A stretch of DNA of 64,000 nucleotides from Carnegiea gigantea (taxonomy: Eukaryota > Streptophyta > Magnoliopsida > Caryophyllales > Cactaceae), in contig JAKOGI010000108.1 of assembly GCA_029747015.1 (NCBI GenBank), positions 644,658 through 708,657 on the forward strand, written 5' to 3'. How positions within the stretch are numbered: position 1 is the stretch's first letter; the number at the start of each line of letters is the position of its first letter. A model generated the notes under the pieces. The model saw nothing but the letters and a program-made list of their open reading frames with translations. It did no database searches and was not told the DNA's origin. The translations under genes were made by a program, and so were the position numbers. This document shows positions 36,418-47,686 of the stretch, one piece after another.

Positions 36418-36777
36418 TTATTCTTCCTCATCAGTGCTGTATGTTATTTGTGAGCCGTTTAGATTCATATTTGGCTAATACCATGCAGTATATTTAAATG
36501 TTTTTTCTAAAAGAGAAATATTATCCTTTAATAAATTTATAGTTATGGAATGAACTCGTACTGATATAGTTGATAAATAGTTTAACCTGTTTTTATAATG
36601 TTCTAACAAGTTTTGCCTTAGGCTTCTAGGAGTTAAATCAAAAGATCTTAACTAGTCTCATGCTCTTTCTGTTGTATAGTATTTTAGTTCAGGTAGATTA
36701 AAACTTTGTCCTGCCAAATAATTACCTTCTCTATCTATCTTAGAGTTAGATTGTAATTTGTTTTTAAATAAATCCAT
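36418..36777 (-). pseudogene. EPRV left arm: 119-codon ORF downstream of the primer site
   Basis: Counterpart of 51,387-51,746. It starts MDLFKNKLQSNSKIDREG but has several stop codons in this arm. The family is not recognised. Its place right after the primer site is where many caulimovirids have a leader ORF. Confidence 0.6.
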
Positions 36778-36825
36778 TGTTTTAGGGGTGTTAATGTTAT
36801 TGTCACGTGCTTTGTTTAGGCTCTA

Positions 36826-36838
36826 GGCTCTGATACCA
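36826..36838 (-). other. EPRV left arm primer site, tRNA-Met
   Basis: The minus strand reads TGGTATCAGAGCC, mirror of 51,326-51,338. Confidence 0.9.
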
Positions 36839-37314
36839 TTTAAGAGTGAGTCGAGTGGTTTTTATGGAAAAAGCGGTAAAACCATTGGTTGAATTAGCTA
36901 TGTGATTCACACAAATAGATCTATCAAATTTTAACAACGGTACTCAGATACTAAATTATCAAATGAAAGTATAAACTTCATATCGTATAATCCTATTTAA
37001 AACAAAATTGAGTCAAAGAAATTATACCTTCAAGAGTTGGATTTGTCTTACTCCTTCGCGCTCGTCTTACTCCACCCTGATGCGAGACTTACCTACTCGT
37101 TCAGACCTTTTCCTTCTCTTTGATAGTACTCATTCTTTGATCAAAGTTGTAATAATAGAATTATATACATAAAGTTTTGAGAAAAAGTTCTCTTATTTCA
37201 TTGATAATTTTTCTCCTTTCCCTAAAGGGAGGAAATCAGAACATTTTTGAAAGATTTCGTACAACAGAATTTTCTTTCTTACAAATGCTGATGATTCTAC
37301 TGAAATCGGCTAAC

Positions 37315-37322
37315 GTATTTAT
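37315..37322 (-). promoter_or_regulatory. EPRV left arm pregenomic RNA TATA box
   Basis: The minus strand reads TATAAATA preceded by CCCCTTCCCC and an as-1-like block, as in the right arm at 50,841. Confidence 0.65.
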
Positions 37323-37537
37323 AGGGGAAGGGGATGTGCTATGACATATGCGCTTATATCATAGGAAATCTCAAGAGATAGCTAGGAGATAAGATTACAG
37401 ATAAGTTTTTCACTGTTCTTGATGAGGTTGCTGAATGTTCATTGTCTTCTTGTGTCGGTAGAGATAAGAGTTGATAAAGTTGTGGCCCCTTGTGTCTCAC
37501 ATAATGACTAGGTGAGAATCTGCTTTTGAGCCTTGTC

Positions 37538-38620
37538 TTATTCCACTTTATAAAGTTCAGCAAATTTTGTGCATACAGCTGGATTGCCTAGAAATTTCTT
37601 GGGCTCCAGTGCATAGTTAAAGTCAAAAAGTTGTTCATCGACTGAGATGTTTTCAGCTCTTTCAGTAGTGACTAGAATTAGATTTTTGTCAGAGTAAAGA
37701 GTTCTGACTCCTTTGGTCATTAGTCGTTCGCTTTGGCATTTGATTGCAAGAGCACCTGTTGATCGTTTATAGTTGATCCATCCTTTGTCAAAATGAGGAG
37801 TCTTATAGTGTTTGTTTTTCTCTGCTACAATTGTGGGGAGTTTTGTAGTTGTTCCAGCTCTGGTAACATGGGTGATTTCAACTAAATGAATGGAAGGGTA
37901 AATGGTGTCTTCATCCTTTTCAGGGGAGGTGGTAAAAATACGAGGACAAATATATTCTTGTTGACCGAATTGCTTAATAGCATGTTTAAAATTGGTTGGA
38001 AAATGTTGTAGTTCAATAAGACTAAGGCTTGGGTACAGATAATTTAAATATCCATACTTAAAGAGTTCAAATACGATATCAGGGTTGGCTTTGGTGAAAG
38101 CAAGGATTCTGGGAAAAAGAGAGTCTCTTGGGTTGTAGTAGAGTTCAGGTAAACCAGAGATTTTCTGGTAAGCAAGCACAGTTGCTTTATAATAGTTTTT
38201 GTAAAAAGAGTCCGAAAGATCAAGAGTTCGAATGCCAGTATTTTGAATAACTGGTCTTGAAGCTAATAGCTTAGCTTTTAGTTGTTGCTTCTCTTTCTCT
38301 TCTTCAGAGAGGGAGTTTGAAGCGTTTCCCTGATTTGGTCGAAATGAAAGTTCAGAAAGTTCAGAGCGGACTTTTGTCATATCCACCGTTGAAGAGTTCA
38401 ACTTAAGCTGTTCAATAGTTTAATGGAAATATGTTGTCAATTCTCGAGTTTTTCCAAGATCAACTCTGAGATCTACAACAATTTCTTCAATGACTTCAAT
38501 TTTCTCATTAACAGCTTCGCAGTATTCATTAACATTTATAAGAATGTCTTCAAAGTTCTGAATTAACTGGGTGCTGTCCAACTATTCCATTGCCGCTTTG
38601 CCTTTGTCCAGCGAACTCAT
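37538..38620 (-). pseudogene. EPRV left arm: transactivator/inclusion-body-like protein (TAV), broken
   Basis: The main open stretch (37,538-38,401, 287 codons) carries the conserved core FPRILAFTKANPDIVFELFK and LNYLYPSLSLIELQHFP, which I match to the caulimovirid TAV family. Known TAVs promote reinitiation on polycistronic viral RNA and form inclusion bodies. The N-terminal part (38,402-38,620) has stop codons, and an early stop removes the last few residues relative to the right arm. Confidence 0.65.
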
Positions 38621-40472
38621 GTTCTCTTGTCAAATAGTCTGCAATAAAGTTGTTTTTTCCTGCAACATGCTCATACACAGCATTAAAGTGAGATAAAAAG
38701 AGTTGCCATCGACGTAATTTTCTCATATGAGGTCCATTGTCTAAAGCTTGTTTGAAAAAAGTAGTGGCTGCTTGATTGTCTGTTAAGACTTCAAATGGCT
38801 TGGGTAGCAAAAATAGTCTCCATTTAGTAATTCCTCTAATAATCGCTAAGAGTTTCTTTTCCATTGTATTATAATTTTCTTCACATTTAGAAAAAGTTCC
38901 ACTGTGATAGCCACAAATTTCATTTAAATCAGTCTTTAAAACTGCTGCCCATGTTTTATCAGATGTGTCTGTTTGCATAACTTAGTTGTCTTCAGGTTCA
39001 GGGAGCCTAAGACTAGGAAGTTGTTGACATTCTTCTTTTAATTTTTTCACGATTTCTGTATGTTTTTCTGTCCAACCAAGAGTATTGTTTTTTCTGAGTA
39101 GGCTTTGCAAATCTTTTTTCTTTTTTGCTACGTCTGGGATATAAGAGCTAGCATAGTTTAATAATCCTAAGAAACCTCGAATTTGTTTCTTTGTTCACAG
39201 TTGGTCTGGGTATTCCATAATTTTTCTAGAGATATGAGGTTGTAAGCTGATTCCATTTGTACCAACTTCAAATCCTAAGAATTCAATTTTCTCTTTTTCA
39301 ATTACAGCTTTTTTCTCACTTAGGCAAATGCCTTCTTTAATAGCTATTTCCAGAAATGTGTTGAGATGCACTCGATGTTCTTCAAGAGTGTCTGAACTTA
39401 TTAAAATGTCATCTACATAGACAACAAGAAAACTGTTAAGATGTTTAAAAGCATCGTCCATTCTTCGTTGAAAAATCCTTGGTGCATTTTTTAGTCCAAA
39501 TGGCATAACAATCCATTCATAAAATCCCTGAGGGGTACTAAAGCCTATATATTTAATACTTGTTTCTTCCATTTTAATTTGCCAAAAGCCAGATTTGCAA
39601 TCAAATTTAGAAAAGAATTTTCTGTTTTTTACGAGGTTAATTGATACTTCTTTGTTCGGTAACAAACAGTTATCTGTTTTTGTAAACTGATTTAGTTTTT
39701 TATAGTTGATTACCATTCTAACTTTTCCTCTTCGTCTTTCTGCTTCGTTAATTACCATAAAGGCTGGAGAGGAGTATGCTTCGTTGGATGGTCTAATGAG
39801 TCCTTTTTCAAGTAGCTCTTTTATTTGTATAGAAAATTCTTTGATATCATCTTCAGAGTATACTTTGATATAAATTTCTTGTATTAGTTCTATCTTAGCT
39901 CGAGGATGTTCGGGTTTCCAAAACTGCAATGGATTTTCAGAACAAATTCATTTGAGTTTTACTAAAAGGTCATCTTTCTTCATCATATGAACTGTAAAAA
40001 TGGGTTTTTATGTTTGTATTGGGAGTGCAATTTGTTCATAACCATGTCCACTACGCTTCGCGCAAACTCTGTCTGGTTGTTTTAAAGTGGGTATTTTTAA
40101 AGTGTGACCACATTTTGTAGTTAAATAAACAGTATAAGGAGTTTGTGCAAACTTTGCAAACTGTTTTAAGAAATCATTTCCTAAGAAGATATCATAACCA
40201 GAGTTATATTGTAAAACTGTGGGTATAGTAAGGATTTTATTACCCAAAATAATGGAAATATTGTTCTGAACCAAATCTAAAAAGGTAGGAATAGGATGAA
40301 CACCTTTAATTCTAATTTTACGATCATGTGGGAGTTTATCCCATTTTGGAAGTAAAAAGTCTTGAAAGAAAGTTACTTCTGATCCTGTATCAATTAAAGC
40401 AGTGGTAGTGATATCTAATTCTTTGACAGTTACATCTATGTACGTAAGAATCGGTATTTCAAGTTGCTTCAT
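38550..40472 (-). pseudogene. pol: EPRV left arm: protease-RT-RNase H polyprotein, broken
   Basis: The protease part (40,472-40,008) is open in this arm, with ALIDTGSEVTFF and the later IFLGNDFL. RT (39,929-39,195) shows FDCKSGFWQIKM, MPFGLKNAPRIFQRRM and VVYVDDILISS. RNase H (38,978-38,550) shows EKKLLAIIRG and LTDNQAATTF. The pieces are separated by stop codons near 40,010, 39,950, 39,200 and 38,980, and a four-codon deletion sits near 39,865 relative to the right arm. Confidence 0.85.
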
Positions 40473-40489
40473 ATTCTTTCAAGAATAAT

Positions 40490-41753
40490 GGTAGTGTGTT
40501 GATTTATAAGAGTTATATGAGTAGGACCAATTTCATAGTTTGTATATTGGTCAAGGAAATTCATTCCTAAGAGTATATGATAAGTCATTCTTGATTGAGT
40601 GGTCTATATAGCAATCAAATTCTAATAAAGTGGAATTAGGAGTTTTCATCATTATTCTAGAGATTTGATTTAGAGTTGCTCTCTGTCCATTATAGGTAAC
40701 AAAGTTATATTCTGCTGCTGTTGAGACTGATATGGGCAAAGGTATGCAATGACTTTGAGATGCTCCAGTATCTATCAAGATTTTATTAGAGATCCAAGTT
40801 TGTCCATTAAAATAGTCCAAATTTACTTTGTAGGTACTACTTTGAGTATTTGTTAAAAAAGGAGGTTTTGATCTAGGGATTGTACTATAGCTTCATTTTA
40901 GAATGGGTTGATTTGCTATTTGTATTCCTTTTTCAGTATAAGAGAGTCTCGGTGCTTGATAGCTAGTTGATACTTCATCTTCTTTAACTAATTGAAAGTC
41001 TGTTAATGCAGGTATTTTAGCTTCTTGCATAGGAGGAGAGATTATGGAGCTGATAGTTGAAAAAATTGGATCAACAGTTATTTTTCCTATTTGTTTTACA
41101 TCTTTTATAGGAAAGTTAGTATTGGAAAAAATGTATAAACCTCTATAATAAAAGGATAACGCATCATTTCCTGGTTGTAATCCGATATCCGTTAAAAGTT
41201 TAAATTGCAAATTTAAGGTGTCTTCTATATTTTTACTTTGTAAAGTTACCGAGTAATTCGGGTAGCATTCAAAAATTAATTTTTTGTAAATTAAATTTCC
41301 TTGTAGAGTTCCTAGATGACTGTTTTGAATATTTTGAAATCTTTGATCATGTAGAGATAGAATCATAGGTGAGTCGATACCTTCTTTGAAGCATGCATTT
41401 ACAGCAATTTGTATTCCTTGTAAATGGACATATTTAATTAATTTTCTGTCCTTAGTGGGAATTTCTTCTGGAAATTTATCAATTATTTCTTGAGTCATTA
41501 ATCGTAATCGAATATTTCCTTGTAAATGTTGAATTTTGACTGGTTGTTCTATAGTATAAAGCTTAAAGTATCTTATTAATTTTCGCGTTAGAAAATCATC
41601 TAATTTTTTCATAAAATTTCGAAGGTCTTTCAAAGATAAATCAGTTGCTATAATCGTTTCATAAAGTTTTTGGTTGAAAGTTATTATTCCAATATAATTT
41701 TCATTGTTTTCTTGTTCTTGTTGTTGTATAATTTTTGAGCCTTCAGTACTCAT
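40490..41753 (-). pseudogene. EPRV left arm: movement protein with C-terminal retropepsin-like domain, broken
   Basis: 41,753-40,893 (286 codons) is the movement-protein part, with the 30K-family block HLQGIQIAVNACFKEGIDSP and LGTLQGNLIYKKLIFECYPN. A stop cuts the frame before the retropepsin-like part (ILIDTGASQSHC, 40,820-40,551), which ends in a frameshift before its FLG motif. Confidence 0.85.
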
Positions 41754-43234
41754 CTTCAGTATCTGAACAGCTGTCTGTTTTTGAAGTACTTATTTCAGTT
41801 TCTGAGTTAATAGATTCATAACAACTCGAAATTGCTTCATGTATATTAGTGGTTATTAGATAAAGTTCATCTTGAATTTCTTTAAATTCTTCTGAGAATA
41901 GTTTTACTACATTTGTTTTTCTTTTATTACAGTCAATAGATTTATGTCCTATTTCTCCACAATTCCAACATTGGCAAGTGGTAGGTTTTTTATTTCTTTT
42001 ATAATATCTATTCTGTGGGTTAAAGTTCTCTTGAGTTAAATTTTCGTGTCGAAAATGTTTACTACTTTTTTGTGGTTTATTCACTGATTTTTCAGTTTTT
42101 GCTTTTTTAGTCTTTGTTCTTTTAGTTGGAAATTTCTTCTTTTTAGAGAATTTTTTCTTTGGGGTTTTTCTAGGAGTAGTTTTCTTGTTATTTTGTTTTA
42201 CAACTCTTTTTCTTTTAGGTCTAAAATTTGGATAATTTTTACAGCCATATTATCCTGGTTCTTTTACATCTTCACAGCAAAGAGTTACTTCTTTAATATA
42301 TCTTCTTCGACTTTCTTGTAAACAGAGTTCCATCATTTCTTTGTTGATTAGAGACTGAACTGTAGCTACTGATCTAAAGATAGTAGGATGGCTTGCATAT
42401 ACTTCAAACTTGTCTGAAAAGTATTTATTCCATGGATGAGGAAATTTATTAAGTAAAAGTTGAATATAAGGCTCTTGATTTTCCGTAGAATCATAAAGCT
42501 CATAGTAATATTTTTCAAATTCACAAAAGAAACTTTTATAATTGCATAAGTTACAGATTCTTAAATTGGTCAGTTTGTATAAAGCTTTTTTTTTTCCCTT
42601 CTAGTCTGTTTAACTCTGGGTTTTCAATAAATTCGTATCCTTGAAATTATCCTAGTAAATATTTTTCAAAGGTCCAGACTCCATGTTCAATGGAAGTTCC
42701 TAGATTTCTTTTTACATCTACTTTTATTAAATTTCTTAGCGCTAGAGATATTCCACTATACTAATTTAGTACATTTCCTTATGAAGAGTATATTATTAAA
42801 TTGTAGATAGCATTAACATCTCTGTCTTCTGCAGCATAAGTTGGTTCTTGCATTAAAGATAGTATTAGTGAACTTCTCCAAGTGTCTAAAGCTGCTCTTT
42901 TATCCGTTACACAGTCTATATTTAAAAAGTATCCCCATGCTGGTACTGGTTCTAAGAGAAAAGGATTCTTTTGTTTAAACTCTTCATTGATATTGCTTCT
43001 TTTTATTGGAGGTCTTCTTTTGTTTTGAAAGTCAGCTGTATGTTTATTTTTATGAATTGAATTAGTTCTAAAAGGGTTAGAAGGTTCTCTAGTTTCATAA
43101 TTGTTTGGATTGTTACTTCCTACACTTCCGGTAGGTGTTCCTGCTTACATATTAACCTGTTTAACTATTTCAGTTAATTGTAGATTTTCAAAGTCATTTA
43201 ACAATTCTTCTATAGCTTTGTTATATTCTCCCAT
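41743..43234 (-). pseudogene. EPRV left arm: coat protein, broken
   Basis: The start codon overlaps the stop of the upstream small ORF (TAATG). The frame passes PFLLEPVPAWGYFLNIDC and DTWRSSLILSLMQEPTYAA, then a basic region, then the CCHC knuckle CWNCGEIGHKSIDC (in 42,084-41,743) and an acidic tail. One stop near 43,145 is unique to this arm. A TAA...TAG pair near 42,745-42,780 is shared with the right arm. Confidence 0.8.
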
Positions 43235-43563
43235 TATTGGCTACTCTCTGTTTCTTCCTGTTTTTCTTTGGCTTTTAGTAATCTTTTTTCATCAATAGTT
43301 TTTTGAATAGCTTCTTCTTGTTCTTTGAAAATATTATTTTGATAGTGTTCAATATATTTAGCATCATCACTGTTGGGATTGATTTTATCAGGAAGTTTAA
43401 TTTCTATAGGAGTATATTCTCTTTTTGGTTTGGGTTTTAACATTCCTTCAAAAGTTAAATTTATAAGTTGCATCTGCATTACTAATTGTTTAATAGAGTT
43501 ATTTATCTCTCTAATTTCTTCTTTTACAGCTTTTAGTTCGTTTTCTAGTTGTGGAAAACTCAT
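43234..43563 (-). CDS. EPRV left arm: small coiled-coil ORF (109 codons, intact)
   Basis: It starts MSFPQLENELKAVKEEIREI. The first 35 residues have heptad spacing of Leu/Ile/Val typical of a coiled coil, and the C-terminus is charged. Its position before CP resembles the small virion-associated or assembly proteins of caulimovirids, but I cannot match it. The stop overlaps the CP start by one base. The right-arm copy has an early stop. Confidence 0.6.
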   Translation of the reverse strand: MSFPQLENELKAVKEEIREINNSIKQLVMQMQLINLTFEGMLKPKPKREYTPIEIKLPDKINPNSDDAKYIEHYQNNIFKEQEEAIQKTIDEKRLLKAKEKQEETESSQ

Positions 43564-43569
43564 TATTTA

Positions 43570-43881
43570 TTAATCTTCATCATTAAACCAAAATTCTGTG
43601 TCAAATTGATCTAAGTTATTATCATCGTTGTTGTCTGTATTTTCACAAATTTCTAGATACGTTCTTCTTTCTTCTTCATAAAATAAGAGGTCTAGTCTAT
43701 CTTCATTTATCCAAATTATTTCTTTAGAAACGTTATTTTTTCTTAGTTGTTCTATTTTTTGCATATAAAATTTTTCTTTTTGCAATATTTCTTTTTTCGA
43801 AAAAGTTTTATATAAGTTGAGCACAGATTCACAATTTGTTTGAGTCATTATTCTGAGTTTGGGTATTTCAGGTTTTTCCAT
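43570..43881 (-). CDS. EPRV left arm: small ORF of unknown function (103 codons, intact)
   Basis: A charged protein starting MEKPEIPKLRIMTQTNCESV and ending in an acidic stretch (DNNDDNNLDQFDTEFW). It differs by only three residues from the right-arm copy. No family is recognised. Maintenance of length in both arms supports a real viral gene. Confidence 0.6.
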   Translation of the reverse strand: MEKPEIPKLRIMTQTNCESVLNLYKTFSKKEILQKEKFYMQKIEQLRKNNVSKEIIWINEDRLDLLFYEEERRTYLEICENTDNNDDNNLDQFDTEFWFNDED

Positions 43882-44048
43882 TTTGCTGGAAAATTTTACT
43901 CAATTAAATAGATTTTTATGAGTCGTTTGATTATAATTATTATTTTTTCATCAAAAAATAAACAGTTATTTTTATTTTGACATAAATATTTTAATAGTTA
44001 TAACATATCTGTATCCCCATACATTCCTTCATCAAGTTCTAGCTCGAA

Positions 44049-44130
44049 TGCTGTGGAATATTGGCAAACTTTGAGAGCTAAAGAACAAAACATCCTTTTA
44101 TACAAAAATTTAAGCGTAAATGCTGTGGAA
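44049..44130 (+). other. Loop of the EPRV palindrome
   Basis: 82 bp present only once between the arms. It begins tgctgtggaat, and a second tgctgtggaat straddles its right border (44,120-44,131), an 11-bp direct repeat at the inversion point. Confidence 0.85.
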
Positions 44131-44283
44131 TTCGAGCTAGAACTTGATGAAGGAATGTATGGGGATACAGATATGTTACAACGTTTAAAATATTTATGTC
44201 AAAATAAAAATAACTGTTTATTTTTTGATGAAAAAATAATAATTATAATCAACCGACTCATAAAAATCTATTTAATTGAGTAA
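44053..44283 (+). CDS. 76-codon ORF over the palindrome centre (doubtful)
   Basis: It starts MEYWQTLRAKEQNILLYKNL inside the loop and runs 150 bp into the right arm (LDEGMYGDTDMLQRLKYLC). It may be the end of a viral ORF cut by the rearrangement, or chance. No homolog is recognised. Confidence 0.3.
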   Translation: MEYWQTLRAKEQNILLYKNLSVNAVEFELELDEGMYGDTDMLQRLKYLCQNKNNCLFFDEKIIIIINRLIKIYLIE

Positions 44284-44297
44284 AATTTTCCAGCAAA

Positions 44298-44609
44298 ATG
44301 GAAAAACCTGAAATACCCAAACTCAGAATAATGACTCAAACAAATTGTGAATCTGTGCTCAACTTATATAAAACTTTTTCGAAAAAAGAAAGATTACAAA
44401 AGGAAAAATTTTATATGCAAAAAATAGAACAACTAAGAAAAAATAACGTTTCTAAAGAAATAATTTGGATAAATAAAGATAGACTAGACCTCTTATTTTA
44501 TGAAGAAGAAAGAAGAACGTATCTAGAAATTTATGAAAATACAGACAACAATGATGATAATAACTTAGATCAATTTGATACAGAATTTTGGTTTAATGAT
44601 GAAGATTAA
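44298..44609 (+). CDS. EPRV right arm: small ORF of unknown function (103 codons)
   Basis: Mirror of 43,570-43,881. It is open throughout, strongly charged, with an acidic C-terminus. It ends six bases before the next ATG. Confidence 0.6.
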   Translation: MEKPEIPKLRIMTQTNCESVLNLYKTFSKKERLQKEKFYMQKIEQLRKNNVSKEIIWINKDRLDLLFYEEERRTYLEIYENTDNNDDNNLDQFDTEFWFNDED

Positions 44610-44615
44610 TAAATA

Positions 44616-44921
44616 ATGAGTTTTCCACAACTAGAAAACGAACTAAAAGCTGTAAAAGAAGAAATTAGAGAGATAAATAATTCTATTAAACAATTAGTAA
44701 TGCAGATGCAACTTATAAATTTATCTTTTGAAGGAATATTAAAATCCAAACAAAAAAGAGAATATACTCCTATAGAAATTAAACTTCCTGATAAAATCAA
44801 TCCCAACAGTGATGATGCTAAATATATTGAACGCTATCAAAATAATATTTTCAAAGAACAAGAAGAAGCTATTCAAAAAACTATTGATAAAAAAAGATTA
44901 CTAAAAGCCAACGAAAAATAG
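44616..44921 (+). pseudogene. EPRV right arm: small coiled-coil ORF, shortened
   Basis: Mirror of 43,234-43,563 but stopped by a TAG eight codons early (44,919-44,921). The coiled-coil part remains. Confidence 0.6.
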
Positions 44922-44944
44922 GAAGAAACAGAGAGTAGCCAATA

Positions 44945-46410
44945 ATGGGAGAATATAACAAAGCTATAGAAGAATTGTTAAATGACTTTGAAAATCTACA
45001 ATTAACTAAAATAGTTAAACAGGTTAATATGCAAGCAGGAACACCTATCAGAAGTGTAGGAAGTAACAATCCAAACAATTATGAAACTAGAGAACCTTCT
45101 AACCCTTTTAGAACTAATTCAATTCATAAAAATAAACATACAGCTGACTTTCAAAACAAAAGAAGACCTCCAATAAAAAGAAGCAATATCAATGAAGAGT
45201 TTAAACAAAAGAATCCTTTTCTCTTAGAACCAGTACCAGCATGGGGATATTTTTTAAATATAGACTGCATAATGGATAAAAGAGCAGCTTTAGACACTTG
45301 GAGAAGTTCACTAATACTATCTTTAATGCAAGAACCAACTTATGCTGCAGAAGACAAAGATGTTAATGCTATCTATAATTTAATAATATACTCTTTGTAA
45401 GGAAATGTACTAAATTAGTATAGTGGAATATCTCTAGTGCTAAGAAATTTAATAAAAGTAGATGTAAAAAGAAATCTAGGAACTTCCATTGAACATGGAG
45501 TCTGGACCTTTGAAAAATATTTACTAGGACAACCCAGAGTTAAACAGACTAGAAGGGAAAAAAAAGCTTTATACAAACTGCCCAATTTAAGAATCTGTAA
45601 CTTATGCAATTATAAAAGTTTCTTTTGTGAATTTGAAAAATATTACTATGAGCTTTATGATTCTACGGAAAATCAAGAGCCTTATATTCAACTTTTACTT
45701 AATAAATTTCCTCATCCATGGAATAAATACTTTTCAGACAAGTTTGAAGTATATGCAAGCCATCCCACTATCTTTAGATCAGTAACTGCAGTTCAGTCTC
45801 TAATCAACAAAGAAATGATGGAACTCTGTTTACAAGAAAGTCAAAGAAGATATATTAAAGAAGTAACTCTTTGTTGTGAAGATGTAAAAGAACCAGGACA
45901 ATATGGCTGTAAAAATTATCCAAATTTTAGACCTAAAAGAAAAAGAGTTGTAAAACAAAATAACAAGAAAACTACTCCTAGAAAAACCCCAAAGAAAAAA
46001 TTCTCTAAAAAGAAGAAATTTCCAACTAAAAGAACAAAGACTAAAAAAGCAAAAACTGAAAAATCAGTGAATAAACCACAAAAAAGTAGTAAACATTTTC
46101 GACACGAAAATTTAACTCAAGAGAACTTTAACCCACAAAATAGATATTATAAAAGAAATAAAAAAAACCTACCACTTGCCAATGTTGGAATTGTGGAGAA
46201 ATAGGACATAAATCTATTGACTGTAATAAAAGAAAAACAAATGTAGTAAAACTATTCTCAGAAGAATTTGAAGAAATTCAAGATGAACTTTATCTAATAA
46301 CCACTAATATACATGAAGCAATTTCGAGTTGTTATGAATCTATTAACTCAGAAACTGAAATAAGTACTTCAAAAACAGACAGCTATTCAGATACTGAAGA
46401 TGAGTACTGA
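44945..46410 (+). pseudogene. EPRV right arm: coat protein, broken
   Basis: The frame is open for 151 codons (to 45,400), including PFLLEPVPAWGYFLNIDC. It meets TAA and TAG within 18 bases, then continues in the same frame from 45,437 with TSIEHGVWTFEKYLLG, a Cys/His stretch and a very basic region (TPRKTPKKKFSKKKKFPTK). A two-base insertion in an A run near 46,170 puts the CCHC knuckle (CWNCGEIGHKSIDC) and acidic tail in another frame. A short deletion near 45,530 is specific to this arm. The last codons overlap the movement-protein start by 11 bases. Basic region plus knuckle is the expected RNA/DNA-binding part of caulimovirid capsid proteins. Confidence 0.8.
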
Positions 46411-47686
46411 AGACTCAAAAATTATACAACAACAAGAACAAGAAAACAATGAAAATTATACTGGAATAATAACTTTCAACCAAAAACTTTATGAAACGAT
46501 TATAGCAACTGATTTATCTTTGAAAGACCCTCGAAATTTTATGAAAAAATTAGATGATTTTCTAACGCGAAAATTAATAAGATACTTTAAGCTTTATACT
46601 ACAGAACAACCAGTCAAAATTCAACATTTACAAGGAAATATTCGATTACGATTAATAACTCAAGAAATAATTGATAAATTTCCAGAAGAAATTCCCACTA
46701 AGGACAGAAAATTAATTAAATATGTCCATTTACAAGGAATACAAATTGCTGTAAATGCATGTTTCAAAGAAGGTATCGACTCACCTATAATTCTATCTCT
46801 ACATGATCAAAGATTTCGAAATATTCAAAACAGTCATCTAGGAACTCTACAAGGAAATTTAATTTACAAAAAATTAATTTTTGAATGCTACCCGAATTAC
46901 TCGGTAACTTTACAAAGTAAAAATGTAGAAGACACCTTAAATTTGCAATTTAAACTTTTAACGGATATCGGATTACAACCAGGAAATGATGCGTTATCCT
47001 TTTATTATAGAGGTTTATACATTTTTTTCAATACTAACTTTCCTATCAAAGATGTAAAACAAACAGGAAAAATAACTGTTGATCCAATTTTTTCAACTAT
47101 CAGCTCCATAATCTCTCCTCCTATGCAAGAAGCTAAAATACCTGCATTAACAGACTTTCAATTAGTTGAAGAAGATGAAGCATCAACTAGCTATCAAGCA
47201 CCGAGACTCTCTTATACTGAAAAAGGAATACAAATAGCGAATCAACCCAATCTAAAACGAAGCTATAGTACAATCCCTAGATCAAAACCTCCTTTTTTAA
47301 CAAATACTCAAAGTAGTACCTACAAAGTAAAATTGGACTATTTTAATGGACAAACTTGGATCTCTAATAAAATCTTGATAGATACTGGAGCATCTCAAAA
47401 TCATTGCATACCTTTGCCCATATCAGTCTCAATACCAGCAGAATATAACTTTGTTACCTATAATGGACAGAGAGCAACTCTAAATCAAATCTCTAGAATA
47501 ATGATGAAAACTCCTAATTCCATTTTATTAGAATTTGATTGCTATATAGACCACTCAATCAAGAATGACTTTTATTATATATTTTTAGGAATGAATTTCC
47601 TTGACCAATATACAAACTATGAAATTGGTCCTACTTATATAACTCTTATAAATCAACACACTACCATTAATCTTGAAAGAATATGA
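46400..47686 (+). CDS. EPRV right arm: movement protein fused to a retropepsin-like domain (428 codons, open)
   Basis: Residues about 25-230 match the 30K movement-protein family of caulimovirids (HLQGIQIAVNACFKEGIDSP, LGTLQGNLIYKKLIFECYPN, YSVTLQSKN), which guides cell-to-cell spread through plasmodesmata. After a low-complexity linker, residues about 315-415 look like an aspartic protease: ILIDTGAS with the Asp at residue 328, and a hydrophobic-hydrophobic-Leu-Gly motif (IFLGMNFL) near residue 397. The stop TGA overlaps the next ATG (ATGA). A second, separate protease domain begins the following ORF, so this one is unusual. The frame is open, but whether it is expressed is unknown. Confidence 0.8.
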   Translation: MSTEDSKIIQQQEQENNENYTGIITFNQKLYETIIATDLSLKDPRNFMKKLDDFLTRKLIRYFKLYTTEQPVKIQHLQGNIRLRLITQEIIDKFPEEIPTKDRKLIKYVHLQGIQIAVNACFKEGIDSPIILSLHDQRFRNIQNSHLGTLQGNLIYKKLIFECYPNYSVTLQSKNVEDTLNLQFKLLTDIGLQPGNDALSFYYRGLYIFFNTNFPIKDVKQTGKITVDPIFSTISSIISPPMQEAKIPALTDFQLVEEDEASTSYQAPRLSYTEKGIQIANQPNLKRSYSTIPRSKPPFLTNTQSSTYKVKLDYFNGQTWISNKILIDTGASQNHCIPLPISVSIPAEYNFVTYNGQRATLNQISRIMMKTPNSILLEFDCYIDHSIKNDFYYIFLGMNFLDQYTNYEIGPTYITLINQHTTINLERI

